From Hyunsoonleella jejuensis (GTDB taxonomy: Bacteria > Bacteroidota > Bacteroidia > Flavobacteriales > Flavobacteriaceae), in the NCBI RefSeq assembly GCF_900111025.1, contig NZ_FOFN01000003.1, positions 620,001 to 684,000 on the forward strand: a stretch of 64,000 nucleotides of DNA, read 5' to 3'. The notes beneath the pieces are model-generated. The model searched no databases, was not told where the DNA came from, and saw only the letters and a list, made by a program, of their open reading frames with translations. Position 1 is the first letter of the stretch. Every line of letters begins with the position of its first letter. A program made the translations under genes and the position numbers. Below are positions 8,912-17,005 of this stretch, in pieces.

Positions 8912-9598
8912 TTAATATATAAATTCGTGCTTAGAAATATCCACATTGGCTGAATGCATTTTATAAAGTTCAGATTTTACGGTGATATAATCTTGGAATG
9001 TCATTTTTTTATCAAAACTCAAAATAACATTAATTTTTTCTCGGAAACTACTTAGCTTAAAAGTAATATTATTTACTAACCCTTTTAAATTAGAATTCCA
9101 AGAATCAGTAGGTATATCCGAAAAGTAAAGTTCTATGTCGTTTTGTGAATAAATATTTACATGAAGTGCTTTTGAGTAATTAAAATTAGATTGTTTAGCA
9201 GTATATTCTAAATAAGTTCCTTCATAATATTCACAGTTGGTAAACTCCAGAAATCCCAAATTATTCTTACTCAAATCATGACAGGTAAAATAGTTTTTAG
9301 CTTTCTGGTTTTTATGACTCGAAGATTCTTTTTTGGATTGTAGAAACTTGATATGTGGGATAGCTTGTTTTAGTGTTAACCGTTTATCCACATTTACTAA
9401 CCAATTTGTGGTACTTATCAAATTTTTTCGGTTAAGATCTACACTGTCAGGTTTTGTTTCATCATAAAACAAATAGGCAGCTGAGACATCTTGTAATTCG
9501 GAAACTGGTGCCTTCTCAATTTGTGGGAGTTGTAATTCTCTTTCGTTTCCGCAGGAAAACAGACAGATAATTGTAAATAAAACTAATATACTTCTCAT
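8912..9598 (-). CDS. Uncharacterised lipoprotein
   Basis: 228 residues, starting with a lipoprotein signal peptide whose lipobox is LFSC (Cys16); the mature part begins GNERELQLP. I recognise no domain. It holds a mixed alpha/beta sequence with two cysteines close together (FTCHDLSKN and FTNCEYYEG), which may form a disulfide in the periplasm. It lies 20 bases downstream of folP and 36 bases upstream of cdaA on the same strand, so it is co-transcribed with them, but nothing in the sequence ties it to folate or c-di-AMP. Confidence 0.75.
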   Translation of the reverse strand: MRSILVLFTIICLFSCGNERELQLPQIEKAPVSELQDVSAAYLFYDETKPDSVDLNRKNLISTTNWLVNVDKRLTLKQAIPHIKFLQSKKESSSHKNQKAKNYFTCHDLSKNNLGFLEFTNCEYYEGTYLEYTAKQSNFNYSKALHVNIYSQNDIELYFSDIPTDSWNSNLKGLVNNITFKLSSFREKINVILSFDKKMTFQDYITVKSELYKMHSANVDISKHEFIY

Positions 9599-9618
9599 AA
9601 TTTAAGTGCTCTAAGCGG

Positions 9619-10443
9619 TTAACAATATAACGATTTAACCAATTTTACACATTCCACAGCTTCTTTAACATCATGCACACGTAAAATAGAAGCGCCTTTC
9701 TGTAAACCAATTGTATTTAAAACTGTAGTACCATTAAGTGCGTGTTTAGCTGTAGTTTCTAAGGTTTTATAAATCATAGACTTTCTCGAGACACCCACGA
9801 GTATAGGTTTTTCAATTATTTTAAATAATTCTAGTTTGTTCAGTAATTCAAAATTTTGATCTAAGGTTTTCGCAAAGCCAAAACCTGGGTCCACGATTAT
9901 ATCTATAATACCTAAATCTCTAGCTGCTGTAATCCTTTCAGAAAAATAAAATAAAATATCTTTTACTAAATCATCATACTCGGTTAAACTTTGCATAGTT
10001 TGAGGTGTTCCTCGCATATGCATCATTATGTAGGGTACTTGTAATTCTGCAATGGTCTCTAGCATATTGTCATCCAATTTGCCTGCAGAAATATCGTTTA
10101 TCAACACAGCGCCAGCTTTAATACAAGCGTTTGCAATCTTGCTTCTAAATGTGTCAATAGAAATTAAAGTTTCGGGAAACTTATCTAAAATTAAGTGTAT
10201 TATGGGTAAAATACGACGCAACTCTTCATCCTCCGAGACATGGTCGGCATTTGGTCTAGAACTGTACGCGCCAACATCAATAAAAGTAGCACCTTCACGA
10301 AGCATGCGTTCTACTTGTTTCAAAATAGAGCCCTCATTTGTATAGGTTCCACCATCATAAAATGAATCTGGAGTAACGTTCAAAACGCCCATAACTTTTG
10401 GGTTTGATAAATCAATAAGTTTGCCTTTGCAATTAATCGTCAT
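9619..10443 (-). CDS. folP: Dihydropteroate synthase
   Basis: Condenses p-aminobenzoate with dihydropterin pyrophosphate in folate synthesis; the target of sulfonamides. 274 residues, TIM barrel. Motifs in order: GVLNVTPDSFYDGG (19-32), DVGAYSSRP, SIDTFR, INDISA, MHMRGTP, DPGFGFAKT, GVSRKS and the closing RVHDV. All phosphate- and pterin-binding residues expected for the family are present; the family's usual GGESTRP appears as DVGAYSSRP, a common Bacteroidota variant. It is first in the folP-lipoprotein-cdaA-DUF3667 unit and divergent from the DUF1599 gene. Confidence 0.96.
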   Translation of the reverse strand: MTINCKGKLIDLSNPKVMGVLNVTPDSFYDGGTYTNEGSILKQVERMLREGATFIDVGAYSSRPNADHVSEDEELRRILPIIHLILDKFPETLISIDTFRSKIANACIKAGAVLINDISAGKLDDNMLETIAELQVPYIMMHMRGTPQTMQSLTEYDDLVKDILFYFSERITAARDLGIIDIIVDPGFGFAKTLDQNFELLNKLELFKIIEKPILVGVSRKSMIYKTLETTAKHALNGTTVLNTIGLQKGASILRVHDVKEAVECVKLVKSLYC

Positions 10444-10472
10444 TAATTAGGTTTTATAAGGTGTTTGTATGT

Positions 10473-10490
10473 GGTTTAAAACTTTAAACC
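10473..10490. repeat. Short palindrome between folP and DUF1599 gene
   Basis: GGTTTAAA-AC-TTTAAACC is a perfect 8-bp inverted repeat in the 105-base divergent gap. It leads into a telomere-like TTTAAACCTTAAACTTTGAAC run. It could be an operator or one of the simple AT repeats common in flavobacterial gaps; the latter is more likely. Confidence 0.4.
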
Positions 10491-10548
10491 TTAAACTTTG
10501 AACATTATGATTATTTATGCGAAATTTACGCAAAATTCAAATTTATTC

Positions 10549-11088
10549 ATGCAAGATACTTCAAAACAATATGATGCCGTAATAGATACCTGTGAAAGTT
10601 TATTTATAAAAAAAATGAGCGATTATGGTAGTGCGTGGCGCATTTTACGATTACCGTCGCTTACCGATCAAATTTTTATAAAAGCGCAACGCATTAGAGG
10701 TTTACAGGAAAACGAAGTACAGAAAGTTGAGGAAGGACAGGAAAGTGAATTTATAGGTATTATCAATTACTGTATTATGGCATTAATTCAGTTGGAAAAA
10801 GGAGTTGTAGAGCAACCAGATATGTCCACTGAAGAAGCTACCGAATTGTACGAAAAACATGTTGCCATCACCAAAAAATTGATGGAAGATAAAAACCATG
10901 ATTATGGTGAGGCATGGCGTGATATGCGGGTGAGTAGCCTAACAGATTTGATTTTACAGAAATTATTGCGTGTAAAACAAATAGAAGATAATCAAGGGAA
11001 AACTTTAGTAAGCGAAGGGATTGATGCGAATTATCAGGATATGATAAACTATGCGGTTTTCGCTTTAATTTTACTTAGTGAAAATTAA
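10549..11088 (+). CDS. DUF1599 protein with internal duplication
   Basis: About 179 residues from the chosen ATG at 10549 (MQDTSKQYDAVID). In-phase starts at 10498 (TTG) and 10507 (ATG) would add a stretch that does not look like the family. The protein is two copies of one helical unit: the first has DYGSAWRILRLPSLTDQI...INYCIMALIQLE, the second DYGEAWRDMRVSSLTDLI...INYAVFALILL, about 90 residues apart. DUF1599 is of unknown function; members resemble all-alpha NTP-pyrophosphatase-like folds, but I cannot confirm catalytic residues. It begins a plus-strand series running to tpiA. Confidence 0.85.
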   Translation: MQDTSKQYDAVIDTCESLFIKKMSDYGSAWRILRLPSLTDQIFIKAQRIRGLQENEVQKVEEGQESEFIGIINYCIMALIQLEKGVVEQPDMSTEEATELYEKHVAITKKLMEDKNHDYGEAWRDMRVSSLTDLILQKLLRVKQIEDNQGKTLVSEGIDANYQDMINYAVFALILLSEN

Positions 11089-11125
11089 AGCAAAAACAAT
11101 ATCAAAAACCAAACTCTAAATCCCA

Positions 11126-11485
11126 ATGGCTTCGGAAAAACAGAAAGTATATAATCTAGAAATTAGAACTTTTGAATTCGCCAGAGATTGTAGGTTTTTA
11201 GTCAAAGAATTAAAACGAACAATTTCAAATATTGAAGATGGAAAGCAATTAGTAAAATCTTCAGGTTCAGTAGGAGCCAATTACATTGAAGGCAATGAAA
11301 AGTTAGGTGACAAAGATTTGAAATTTAGACAAAAGATTTCAAGAAAAGAAGCAAAAGAAAGTGAGTATTGGTTAAAATTATTAAAAGAGCTGAATGAAGA
11401 ACAAAAGGATAGAATTGAAAAACTACAATTCGAAGCCAATGAACTTAGAAAAATACTATCGGCCATAATTAATAAATTGAAATAG
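11126..11485 (+). CDS. Four-helix-bundle protein (23S rRNA IVP / S23 family)
   Basis: 119 residues of the small all-helical family first noticed as open frames in 23S rRNA intervening sequences and later found as free-standing genes, especially in Bacteroidota. Typical features: LEIRTFEFARDCRFLVKEL, then QLVKSSGSVGANYIEGNE and SRKEAKESEYWLKLLKEL. It is acid/base-rich and cytoplasmic. No rRNA gene is nearby, so here it is an independent gene. Function is unknown; copies are often found next to repeat DNA, as here (tandem repeat directly downstream). Confidence 0.9.
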   Translation: MASEKQKVYNLEIRTFEFARDCRFLVKELKRTISNIEDGKQLVKSSGSVGANYIEGNEKLGDKDLKFRQKISRKEAKESEYWLKLLKELNEEQKDRIEKLQFEANELRKILSAIINKLK

Positions 11486-11520
11486 CAGTTTAAATTATTG
11501 AGCTTGAGTAAGTCTTGGAA

Positions 11521-11616
11521 TTTAGTACTTGTAATTTGGTATATTAAGCATGGTTAAGTTTTTGGCATTTTAGTATTTGTAATTTGGAATTTTAAACATG
11601 AGTAATTTTTTGAAAT
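11521..11616. repeat. Two tandem 48-bp AT-rich repeats
   Basis: Units 11521-11568 and 11569-11616 match at 39 of 48 positions; shared cores are TTTGTAATTTGG-type and TTAA(A/G)CATG. A third, more decayed copy seems to start near 11617. They fill the gap between the four-helix-bundle gene and the DoxX/BT_3928 gene. There is no coding potential. Confidence 0.75.
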
Positions 11617-11651
11617 TTAATATTTTGTTTTTTTTGGAAATTAAATAAGTT

Positions 11652-13001
11652 ATGAAAGCATTAGTAGCAATAAGTAGAATATTAGTTGGTGTATTATTTA
11701 TTTTCTCAGGGTTTATAAAGCTGAATGACCCCATCGGTTTTTCGTATAAACTACAAGAATATTTTAGCCCAGATGTATTAAACATTCCGTTTTTAGAACC
11801 CTATGCGCTTTTAATATCAGTGTTTGTAGTGGTGTTTGAAGTGGTTTTAGGGGTGTTTTTACTTATTGGCTATAAACCGAAATTCACAGTGTGGAGTTTA
11901 CTGTTGATGATTGTATTCTTTACATTTTTAACATTCTACGCGGCATATTTTGAAAAGGTAAAAGATTGCGGCTGTTTTGGGGATTTTATAAAACTAAAAC
12001 CTTGGGAAACCTTCTGGAAGGATGTTGCACTTCTCGTATTAATTTTAATATTATTTTTTGGCGTAAAATACATTAAACCCGTATTCACTAAACTACCTAC
12101 AACTATATTGGCGTTGCTAGGTTTTATTTTGAGTTTATGGTTTGGGTATCATGTATTAATGCATTTACCCACCATAGATTTTAGAGCATATGCTATTGGA
12201 AAAAATATAAAAGAAGGTATGACTATTCCAGAGGATGCGCCAAAGCCTGTTCAAGAATATAGTTGGAAATTTATGGTAAATGGCGAGGAAAAGGTAATCA
12301 CGACAAATGGTTCCTATCCTTCCGTTGAAGGTGAATTTGTGGGTGTTGATACTAAAGTTATTCAGGAGGGTTACACGCCGCCAGTAGTAGATTTTTCAAT
12401 TGAAAGTGCAGATGAAGATTTAACCGATTACTTTTTAAATCAAGACAATCTAATCGTAGTGGTTTCCTATAGCTTAGAAAAGATTGAAGCCGATGGGGCA
12501 TTGAAATTAAAATGGTTACAGGATGAAGCAAGAACGAATAATTATCAAATAATAGGGTTAACCGCATCCGGCGAATCTGCAAAAAAACGCATTAAGGATG
12601 CTTACAATATAGATTTTGAATGGTATTTGTGTGACGAAAAAGCTTTAAAGACGGTGGTGCGGTCAAATCCAGGAATCTTAGAATTAGATAAAGGAACGGT
12701 GATGCAAAAAGTACATTGGAATGATATTGACGATTTGGAGTTACCGGAGATTATAGGCAGAGATTTAAATGTGAAATTTGATGATACTTCAACTTTTGAG
12801 GAGAAAAATAAGGATAATATTCTTTATTTAATTGATGGTGAAGTCTCGAAAAAAGAAGATGTAGATCGTTTAGATAAAAGCAGTATAAGAGAGTTGAATT
12901 TTACCATAAGAAAGGAATTTTTAGATTCATTGAATAAAGCCAGAAGTAGTAATTACGTGGGTTTTGCAAAAGTTACTTTGAAAAAAGATACATTGAATTA
13001 A
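11652..13001 (+). CDS. BT_3928-type DoxX/MauE membrane protein with thioredoxin-like tail
   Basis: 449 residues. The first 145 form a four-helix DoxX/MauE membrane domain, including a KDCGCFGDF motif (two cysteines near the membrane face) as in MauE-type thiol-handling proteins. One further helix (about 150-172) leads to a large extracytoplasmic part of which about 250-370 resembles a thioredoxin/peroxiredoxin fold without a clear CxxC. Proteins of this type are annotated as the BT_3928 family in Bacteroidota. A role in periplasmic thiol redox is an inference, supported by a TlpA-like thioredoxin lipoprotein two genes on. Confidence 0.82.
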   Translation: MKALVAISRILVGVLFIFSGFIKLNDPIGFSYKLQEYFSPDVLNIPFLEPYALLISVFVVVFEVVLGVFLLIGYKPKFTVWSLLLMIVFFTFLTFYAAYFEKVKDCGCFGDFIKLKPWETFWKDVALLVLILILFFGVKYIKPVFTKLPTTILALLGFILSLWFGYHVLMHLPTIDFRAYAIGKNIKEGMTIPEDAPKPVQEYSWKFMVNGEEKVITTNGSYPSVEGEFVGVDTKVIQEGYTPPVVDFSIESADEDLTDYFLNQDNLIVVVSYSLEKIEADGALKLKWLQDEARTNNYQIIGLTASGESAKKRIKDAYNIDFEWYLCDEKALKTVVRSNPGILELDKGTVMQKVHWNDIDDLELPEIIGRDLNVKFDDTSTFEEKNKDNILYLIDGEVSKKEDVDRLDKSSIRELNFTIRKEFLDSLNKARSSNYVGFAKVTLKKDTLN

Positions 13002-13011
13002 ATAACTAAGT

Positions 13012-14088
13012 CTGATAAATTACTTCTTAAATAAAACCCTTTACGCAATACTCACACTATTTGGAGTAGTTACGGTTATTTTCTTTTTATTCAATGTGCT
13101 TCCGGGAGATCCTGCGCAAATGATGATGGGGCAGAACGAGGATAGTGAACAGTTGGCTAAGGTAAAAGCAAAATATGGTTTTGATAAACCAATTTTAACG
13201 CAATATGGGTATTACATCAACGATTTATTACCGATATCGTTTCACTCTAAAAACAAAGAAGATTATACCTTTTTATCAGAAAACAAGTATAGCGCAGCAC
13301 CTTTATTTTCCATAGGAAATACAACAGCAGTTTTAAAGTTTCCCTATCTACGGGAATCCTTTACCAAACAAGGTAAAAAAGTAACACAAGTTTTAGGAGA
13401 AACCTTGCCTAATACATTTGCGTTAGCTGTTTCAGCAATTGTAATCGCTATGATTTTAGGTGTGTTATTGGGGATAGTTTCAGCCTTGTATAAAGACCGA
13501 TGGTTAGATAAATCTATCCAAATTTTTAGTACCTTAGGCATGAGCGTTCCTTCATTTTTTAGTGCAATTCTATTCGCTTGGTTTTTTGGATATATATTAC
13601 ACGAATACACCAATTTAGAAATGACTGGGAGTCTGTACGAATTAGACGATTTTGGTGAGGATATACACATCAAATGGAAAAACCTCATTCTTCCAGCAAT
13701 AGTTTTAGGCATTCGTCCGCTAGCGGTAGTCATACAGTTAATGCGAAATTCATTGTTAGAAGTTTTTAATCAAGATTATATCAGAACAGCGAGAGCAAAA
13801 GGTTTAAGCGAGTTTCAAATCATAAAAAGACATGCTGTAAAAAACGCATTAAATCCTGTAGTAACGGCCATTTCTGGGTGGTTTGCCTCTATGTTGGCCG
13901 GCGCAGTTTTTGTAGAATTTATCTTTGGCTGGAACGGACTAGGTAAAGAAATAGTAAACTCACTAAACACTTTAGATTTACCTGTAATTATGGGTTCGGT
14001 TTTAGTAATCGCCACCTTATTTGTAATGATTAATATTTTAGTCGACTTAATTTATGTTTGGTTAGATCCAAAAGTAAAATTACAATAA
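13012..14088 (+). CDS. DppB/OppB-like ABC permease, probable CTG start
   Basis: Inner-membrane subunit of a peptide/nickel-type ABC importer. It has the usual VLPGDPAQ motif after helix 1, a large periplasmic loop, and the EAA loop EVFNQDYIRTARAKGLSEFQ that contacts the ATPase. The first ATG/GTG-type start (GTG 13096) would remove helix 1. Upstream, the same frame continues with NKTLYAILTLFGVVTVIFF back to a CTG at 13012, just after an in-frame TAA at 13003, so CTG (or the next codon, ATA) is the likely start. The product is then about 358 residues, near family length. No ATPase, binding protein or second permease gene lies beside it. Confidence 0.82.
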   Translation: MINYFLNKTLYAILTLFGVVTVIFFLFNVLPGDPAQMMMGQNEDSEQLAKVKAKYGFDKPILTQYGYYINDLLPISFHSKNKEDYTFLSENKYSAAPLFSIGNTTAVLKFPYLRESFTKQGKKVTQVLGETLPNTFALAVSAIVIAMILGVLLGIVSALYKDRWLDKSIQIFSTLGMSVPSFFSAILFAWFFGYILHEYTNLEMTGSLYELDDFGEDIHIKWKNLILPAIVLGIRPLAVVIQLMRNSLLEVFNQDYIRTARAKGLSEFQIIKRHAVKNALNPVVTAISGWFASMLAGAVFVEFIFGWNGLGKEIVNSLNTLDLPVIMGSVLVIATLFVMINILVDLIYVWLDPKVKLQ

Positions 14089-14095
14089 AAGAAGC

Positions 14096-14584
14096 ATGAA
14101 AAAATTAAGTTATTTGTTGTTAGCCCTATTCGGTTTTTTTAGTTGTGCAGAACCACCAACACAGTTTAGTGAAGCCGCTTTAAGCGATACGTTTACAACT
14201 TTAGAGGGCAATACTATATCATTAAAATCAATTTTAGAACACCATCAAGGAAAAAACATTATTATAGATATTTGGGCCTCATGGTGTGGCGATTGTATAA
14301 AAGGAATGCCCAAGGTAAAAGCGCTTCAGCAGAAATATCCAGAAGTATCATATTTATTTTTCTCCTTAGATAGAAACGAAGCATCATGGAAACGCGGTAT
14401 AGAAAAATACAATGTAGTAGGCGAGCATTTTTATTTACCTAAGGGCAAAAAAACGGCCTTTGGAGATTTTGTAGATATCGGTTGGATTCCTCGGTATATG
14501 GTGGTAAATGAAGCTGGCGAAATCGTTGTATTTGATGTTATTGAAGCTGATGATGAAAAGTTGATTGAAGCTCTAAAAAATTAA
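14096..14584 (+). CDS. TlpA-like thiol:disulfide lipoprotein
   Basis: 162 residues. Lipoprotein signal with lipobox FFSC (Cys17), then a thioredoxin fold with the active site WASWCGDCIKGMPK (CGDC, near residues 63-66) and a late cis-proline in GWIPRYMVV. A membrane-anchored periplasmic thioredoxin of the TlpA/ResA type, likely to reduce disulfides on apocytochromes or metal proteins. It follows the DppB-like gene by 7 bases and precedes tpiA, which has its own promoter. The D in the CGDC active site is unusual against the common CxPC, but frequent in Bacteroidota. Confidence 0.9.
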   Translation: MKKLSYLLLALFGFFSCAEPPTQFSEAALSDTFTTLEGNTISLKSILEHHQGKNIIIDIWASWCGDCIKGMPKVKALQQKYPEVSYLFFSLDRNEASWKRGIEKYNVVGEHFYLPKGKKTAFGDFVDIGWIPRYMVVNEAGEIVVFDVIEADDEKLIEALKN

Positions 14585-14593
14585 GTATTTTTG
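14565..14593 (+). promoter_or_regulatory. Promoter of tpiA
   Basis: TTG (14565-14567) and TATTTTTG (14586-14593) match the Bacteroidota -33/-7 elements with an 18-base spacer. The -7 box begins just after the stop codon of the TlpA-like gene, leaving a leader of about 50 bases before tpiA. Confidence 0.6.
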
Positions 14594-14648
14594 CACTACA
14601 TAAATCAATACTAAATTCCTTCTTAAAATAGAAGCACAAATCAATCTT

Positions 14649-15401
14649 ATGAGAAAACATATCGTAGCAGGAAACTGGAAGATGAATAACGATTTAGCGC
14701 AAACCGAAACGCTAATTTCAGAACTAAAACATCAAGTAAAAACATCAGATGCAGAGGTAATGATTGCGCCTACGGCAACTAACTTATGGCAAGCATATCA
14801 AACTCTAAAAGATAATACGGTTATAGAGGTAATAGCCCAAAACATGCATTTTGCTGAAAATGGAGCGTATACTGGCGAAATCAGCGCGTCTATGTTAAAA
14901 AGCGTAGGGGTAAAAACGGTAATTTTAGGCCATAGCGAACGTCGTGAGTATTTTAACGAAACCGATGCATCATTAGCCAAAAAAGTTGATACCGCTTTAG
15001 CACATAACATGCGTATTATTTTCTGTTTTGGAGAGGAATTGGCCGATAGAAAAGCAGGTAACGAAGAAACTGTAGTAGGAAATCAAATAAAAAACGCATT
15101 ATTTCATTTAGATGCTTCTGCTTTTAAAAATATCGTTTTAGCATATGAGCCTGTTTGGGCCATTGGTACAGGTGAAACTGCAAGTCCGGAACAAGCACAG
15201 GATATGCATGCATTTATAAGAAAAACCTTGGCGAATAACTATGGTAATGCAGTGGCAGATGAAGTGTCAATTCTCTATGGAGGTAGTGTAAAACCAGCCA
15301 ATGCACAAGAGATTTTCTCTAAGCCAGATGTAGATGGTGGCTTAATTGGCGGAGCGTCTTTAAACGCCGAAGATTTCTTTGCCATCGTAAACGCATTTTA
15401 A
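14649..15401 (+). CDS. tpiA: Triosephosphate isomerase
   Basis: Interconverts dihydroxyacetone phosphate and glyceraldehyde 3-phosphate in glycolysis. 250 residues, full length. Catalytic residues are all present: N9 and K11 (GNWKMN), H95 (LGHSERREYF) and E167 (AYEPVWAIGTG). The phosphate-binding GGSVKPAN and GGASL loops close the barrel. It has its own -7 box and is followed by a GC-rich repeat element before prmA. Confidence 0.97.
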   Translation: MRKHIVAGNWKMNNDLAQTETLISELKHQVKTSDAEVMIAPTATNLWQAYQTLKDNTVIEVIAQNMHFAENGAYTGEISASMLKSVGVKTVILGHSERREYFNETDASLAKKVDTALAHNMRIIFCFGEELADRKAGNEETVVGNQIKNALFHLDASAFKNIVLAYEPVWAIGTGETASPEQAQDMHAFIRKTLANNYGNAVADEVSILYGGSVKPANAQEIFSKPDVDGGLIGGASLNAEDFFAIVNAF

Positions 15402-15410
15402 AATAATTAT

Positions 15411-15503
15411 GGCGTTACCCCGCTTATGGCGGGGTCGCGCTTTACATTTCAAGTCCTCGCGTCGTGCCTCCGCTGCGGGCTTTCCTTTACAATCGCTAAC
15501 GCG
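15411..15503. repeat. GC-rich intergenic repeat element bounded by GCGTTA/TAACGC
   Basis: A 93-base island much richer in G and C than its surroundings, between tpiA and prmA. It starts with GGCGTTA and ends with CTAACGCG, so the ends are inverted copies of GCGTTA. Inside, ACCCCGC-TTATG-GCGGGGT (15417-15435) makes a perfect 7-bp hairpin, and CGCTGCGGGC follows further on. From memory, elements of this style (GCGTTACCCC...TAACGC) recur between genes in flavobacterial genomes; I cannot count copies here. Short open frames across it are not genes. Confidence 0.7.
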
Positions 15504-15534
15504 GGTATATGTGCCAATAACGTTTTAAAACTAT

Positions 15535-16371
15535 ATGTCTCATCTTATTTACCTAGGCTATTACTTCAAAGTGAGTCCGTTACAACCAGCAGTCGAAATT
15601 TTAATTGCAGAATTAGGATACGCCGGTTTTGAAAGTTTCGTAGAAACTGAAGATGGCGTAACCGCTTACATTCAAAAAGACGAATGGCGAGCAGATATTT
15701 TAGACGATATTCAAATTTTAAACCATAAGGAGTTTGAAATATCTTATACGTTTGAAGAGATAGCACAAACCAATTGGAATGCCGAATGGGAGAAAAATTT
15801 TAACCCTATTATTGTAGACGATATATGTGCCGTTAGGGCACCCTTTCATGAATCATTCAATACGCCATACGACATTATTATTGAACCAAAAATGAGTTTT
15901 GGCACAGGGCATCATGAAACCACACATATGATGATTCAGCATATTTTAAAAAATGATATTGAGGGAAAATCAGTTCTTGACATGGGTTGTGGTACAGGCG
16001 TTTTAGCAATTTTAGCCGAACTAAAAGGTGCAAAACCCATTGATGCCATAGATTACGATAATTGGTGCTATCTAAATAGTTTAGAAAACGTAGAACGTAA
16101 CAACTGTAAGCATATTACGGTGATAGAAGGGGATGCCTCTGTTTTGGGTAATAAAAAGTACGATATAATTATCGCAAACATTAATCGTAATATTTTAATG
16201 CAGGATATGGCTACTTATATATCTTGCTTGAACAAAAGTGGTGTATTGTTTTTAAGTGGTTTTTATGCAGATGATATTCCAATGATACAGCAAGAATGTG
16301 AAAAATATCTGTTAAAATTTGAAGAAAAACTAGAACGAAATAATTGGGTTTCGTTAAAATTTTTAAATTAG
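15535..16371 (+). CDS. prmA: Ribosomal protein L11 methyltransferase
   Basis: SAM-dependent enzyme that trimethylates ribosomal protein L11. 278 residues: an N-terminal L11-recognition domain (1-90), then the catalytic domain with SFGTGHHETT (121-130), motif I VLDMGCGTGVLA (147-158), IDYDNW and the catalytic IIANINRNIL (211-221). All the family's signature motifs are present. It is followed after 30 bases by clpS on the same strand. Confidence 0.95.
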   Translation: MSHLIYLGYYFKVSPLQPAVEILIAELGYAGFESFVETEDGVTAYIQKDEWRADILDDIQILNHKEFEISYTFEEIAQTNWNAEWEKNFNPIIVDDICAVRAPFHESFNTPYDIIIEPKMSFGTGHHETTHMMIQHILKNDIEGKSVLDMGCGTGVLAILAELKGAKPIDAIDYDNWCYLNSLENVERNNCKHITVIEGDASVLGNKKYDIIIANINRNILMQDMATYISCLNKSGVLFLSGFYADDIPMIQQECEKYLLKFEEKLERNNWVSLKFLN

Positions 16372-16401
16372 TAAAAGAATTGCTCCCAAAAAGATTTAAA
16401 A

Positions 16402-16677
16402 ATGAGTTCAAAAGAAAAACTTTCAGAAGAATTATTACTTAAGGAAGAGGTCTTAAAACAAAATGAAATTGTATTGTACAATGACGATGTTAATACGTTC
16501 GACCATGTAATAAATACGTTAATTAATGCTTGTGAACACACGGCAGAACAAGCAGAACAATGCTCTTTAATTGTGCATTACAAAGGGAAATGTACGGTAA
16601 AAACAGGAGAATATGACGATTTAAAACCGCGGTGCTCTAAGCTTTTAGAGGCAGGATTGAGTGCCGAAATTATTTAA
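16402..16677 (+). CDS. clpS: ATP-dependent Clp protease adaptor ClpS
   Basis: Delivers N-degron substrates to the ClpAP protease. 91 residues with the N-degron pocket sequence VLYNDDVNTFDHVI (NDD plus the conserved FDHV) and the closing CSKLLEAGLSAEI. The loop SLIVHYKGKCTVKTGEYDDL sits where other ClpS proteins have the HxxG-type turn. Likely co-transcribed with prmA and ended by the hairpin just downstream. Confidence 0.95.
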   Translation: MSSKEKLSEELLLKEEVLKQNEIVLYNDDVNTFDHVINTLINACEHTAEQAEQCSLIVHYKGKCTVKTGEYDDLKPRCSKLLEAGLSAEII

Positions 16678-16696
16678 TAGATTTTATAAAAACTTG

Positions 16697-16734
16697 AAAA
16701 GCCTATAGGAATCAATGCTTATAGGCTTTTTTTT
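16697..16734 (+). terminator. Terminator between clpS and the HMA gene (convergent)
   Basis: Stem AAAAGCCTATA / TATAGGCTTTT (11 bp, 12-base loop) followed by a T run. It ends the prmA-clpS transcript and, read the other way, may also end the long minus-strand series whose last stop codon touches it. Confidence 0.85.
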
Positions 16735-17002
16735 AACTATTAATCCTACCTATGGCGCAACTTACAAACGATTTAGCTTTGGTAGTAAGCGCATTTTTTT
16801 CTCCAACAACAGGGTAACCTATTTGGTTTAATACTGTTTTTACCTTCTCAAGAGCGTCATCACTTTCATATTTAAACGATACGGTATTATTATCGTTATT
16901 TACTTCTAACTGAGATATGTTTTCTACTTCAGAAACCTTTTTGGTTATCGTATTGGCACATCCACCACATTTAAGGTTTTGTATTTCAAGAGTTGCTTTC
17001 AT
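16733..17002 (-). CDS. HMA-domain metal-binding protein (CopZ-like)
   Basis: 89 residues: a ferredoxin-like heavy-metal-associated domain with the metal-binding motif C12GGC15 (LKCGGCANT), then a short tail with one more cysteine (SCAIGR). The family's typical motif is MxCxxC; here KCGGC replaces it, a variant frequent in Bacteroidota whose metal (Cu, Zn or other) is uncertain. It lies 3 bases after the stop of the CstB-like gene, so it is the last gene of that transcript. Being co-expressed with sulfide/persulfide enzymes, it may handle thiophilic metals or sulfane sulfur; this is inference. Confidence 0.85.
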   Translation of the reverse strand: MKATLEIQNLKCGGCANTITKKVSEVENISQLEVNNDNNTVSFKYESDDALEKVKTVLNQIGYPVVGEKNALTTKAKSFVSCAIGRINS

Positions 17003-17005
17003 AGT

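Noticed and set aside
11126-11485. 23S rRNA intervening sequence
   Set aside because: No rRNA sequence surrounds the S23-family gene; it is free-standing.
15426-15632. Plus-strand 68-codon frame across the GC-rich repeat
   Set aside because: It overlaps the start of prmA in another frame and follows the repeat sequence; not a gene.
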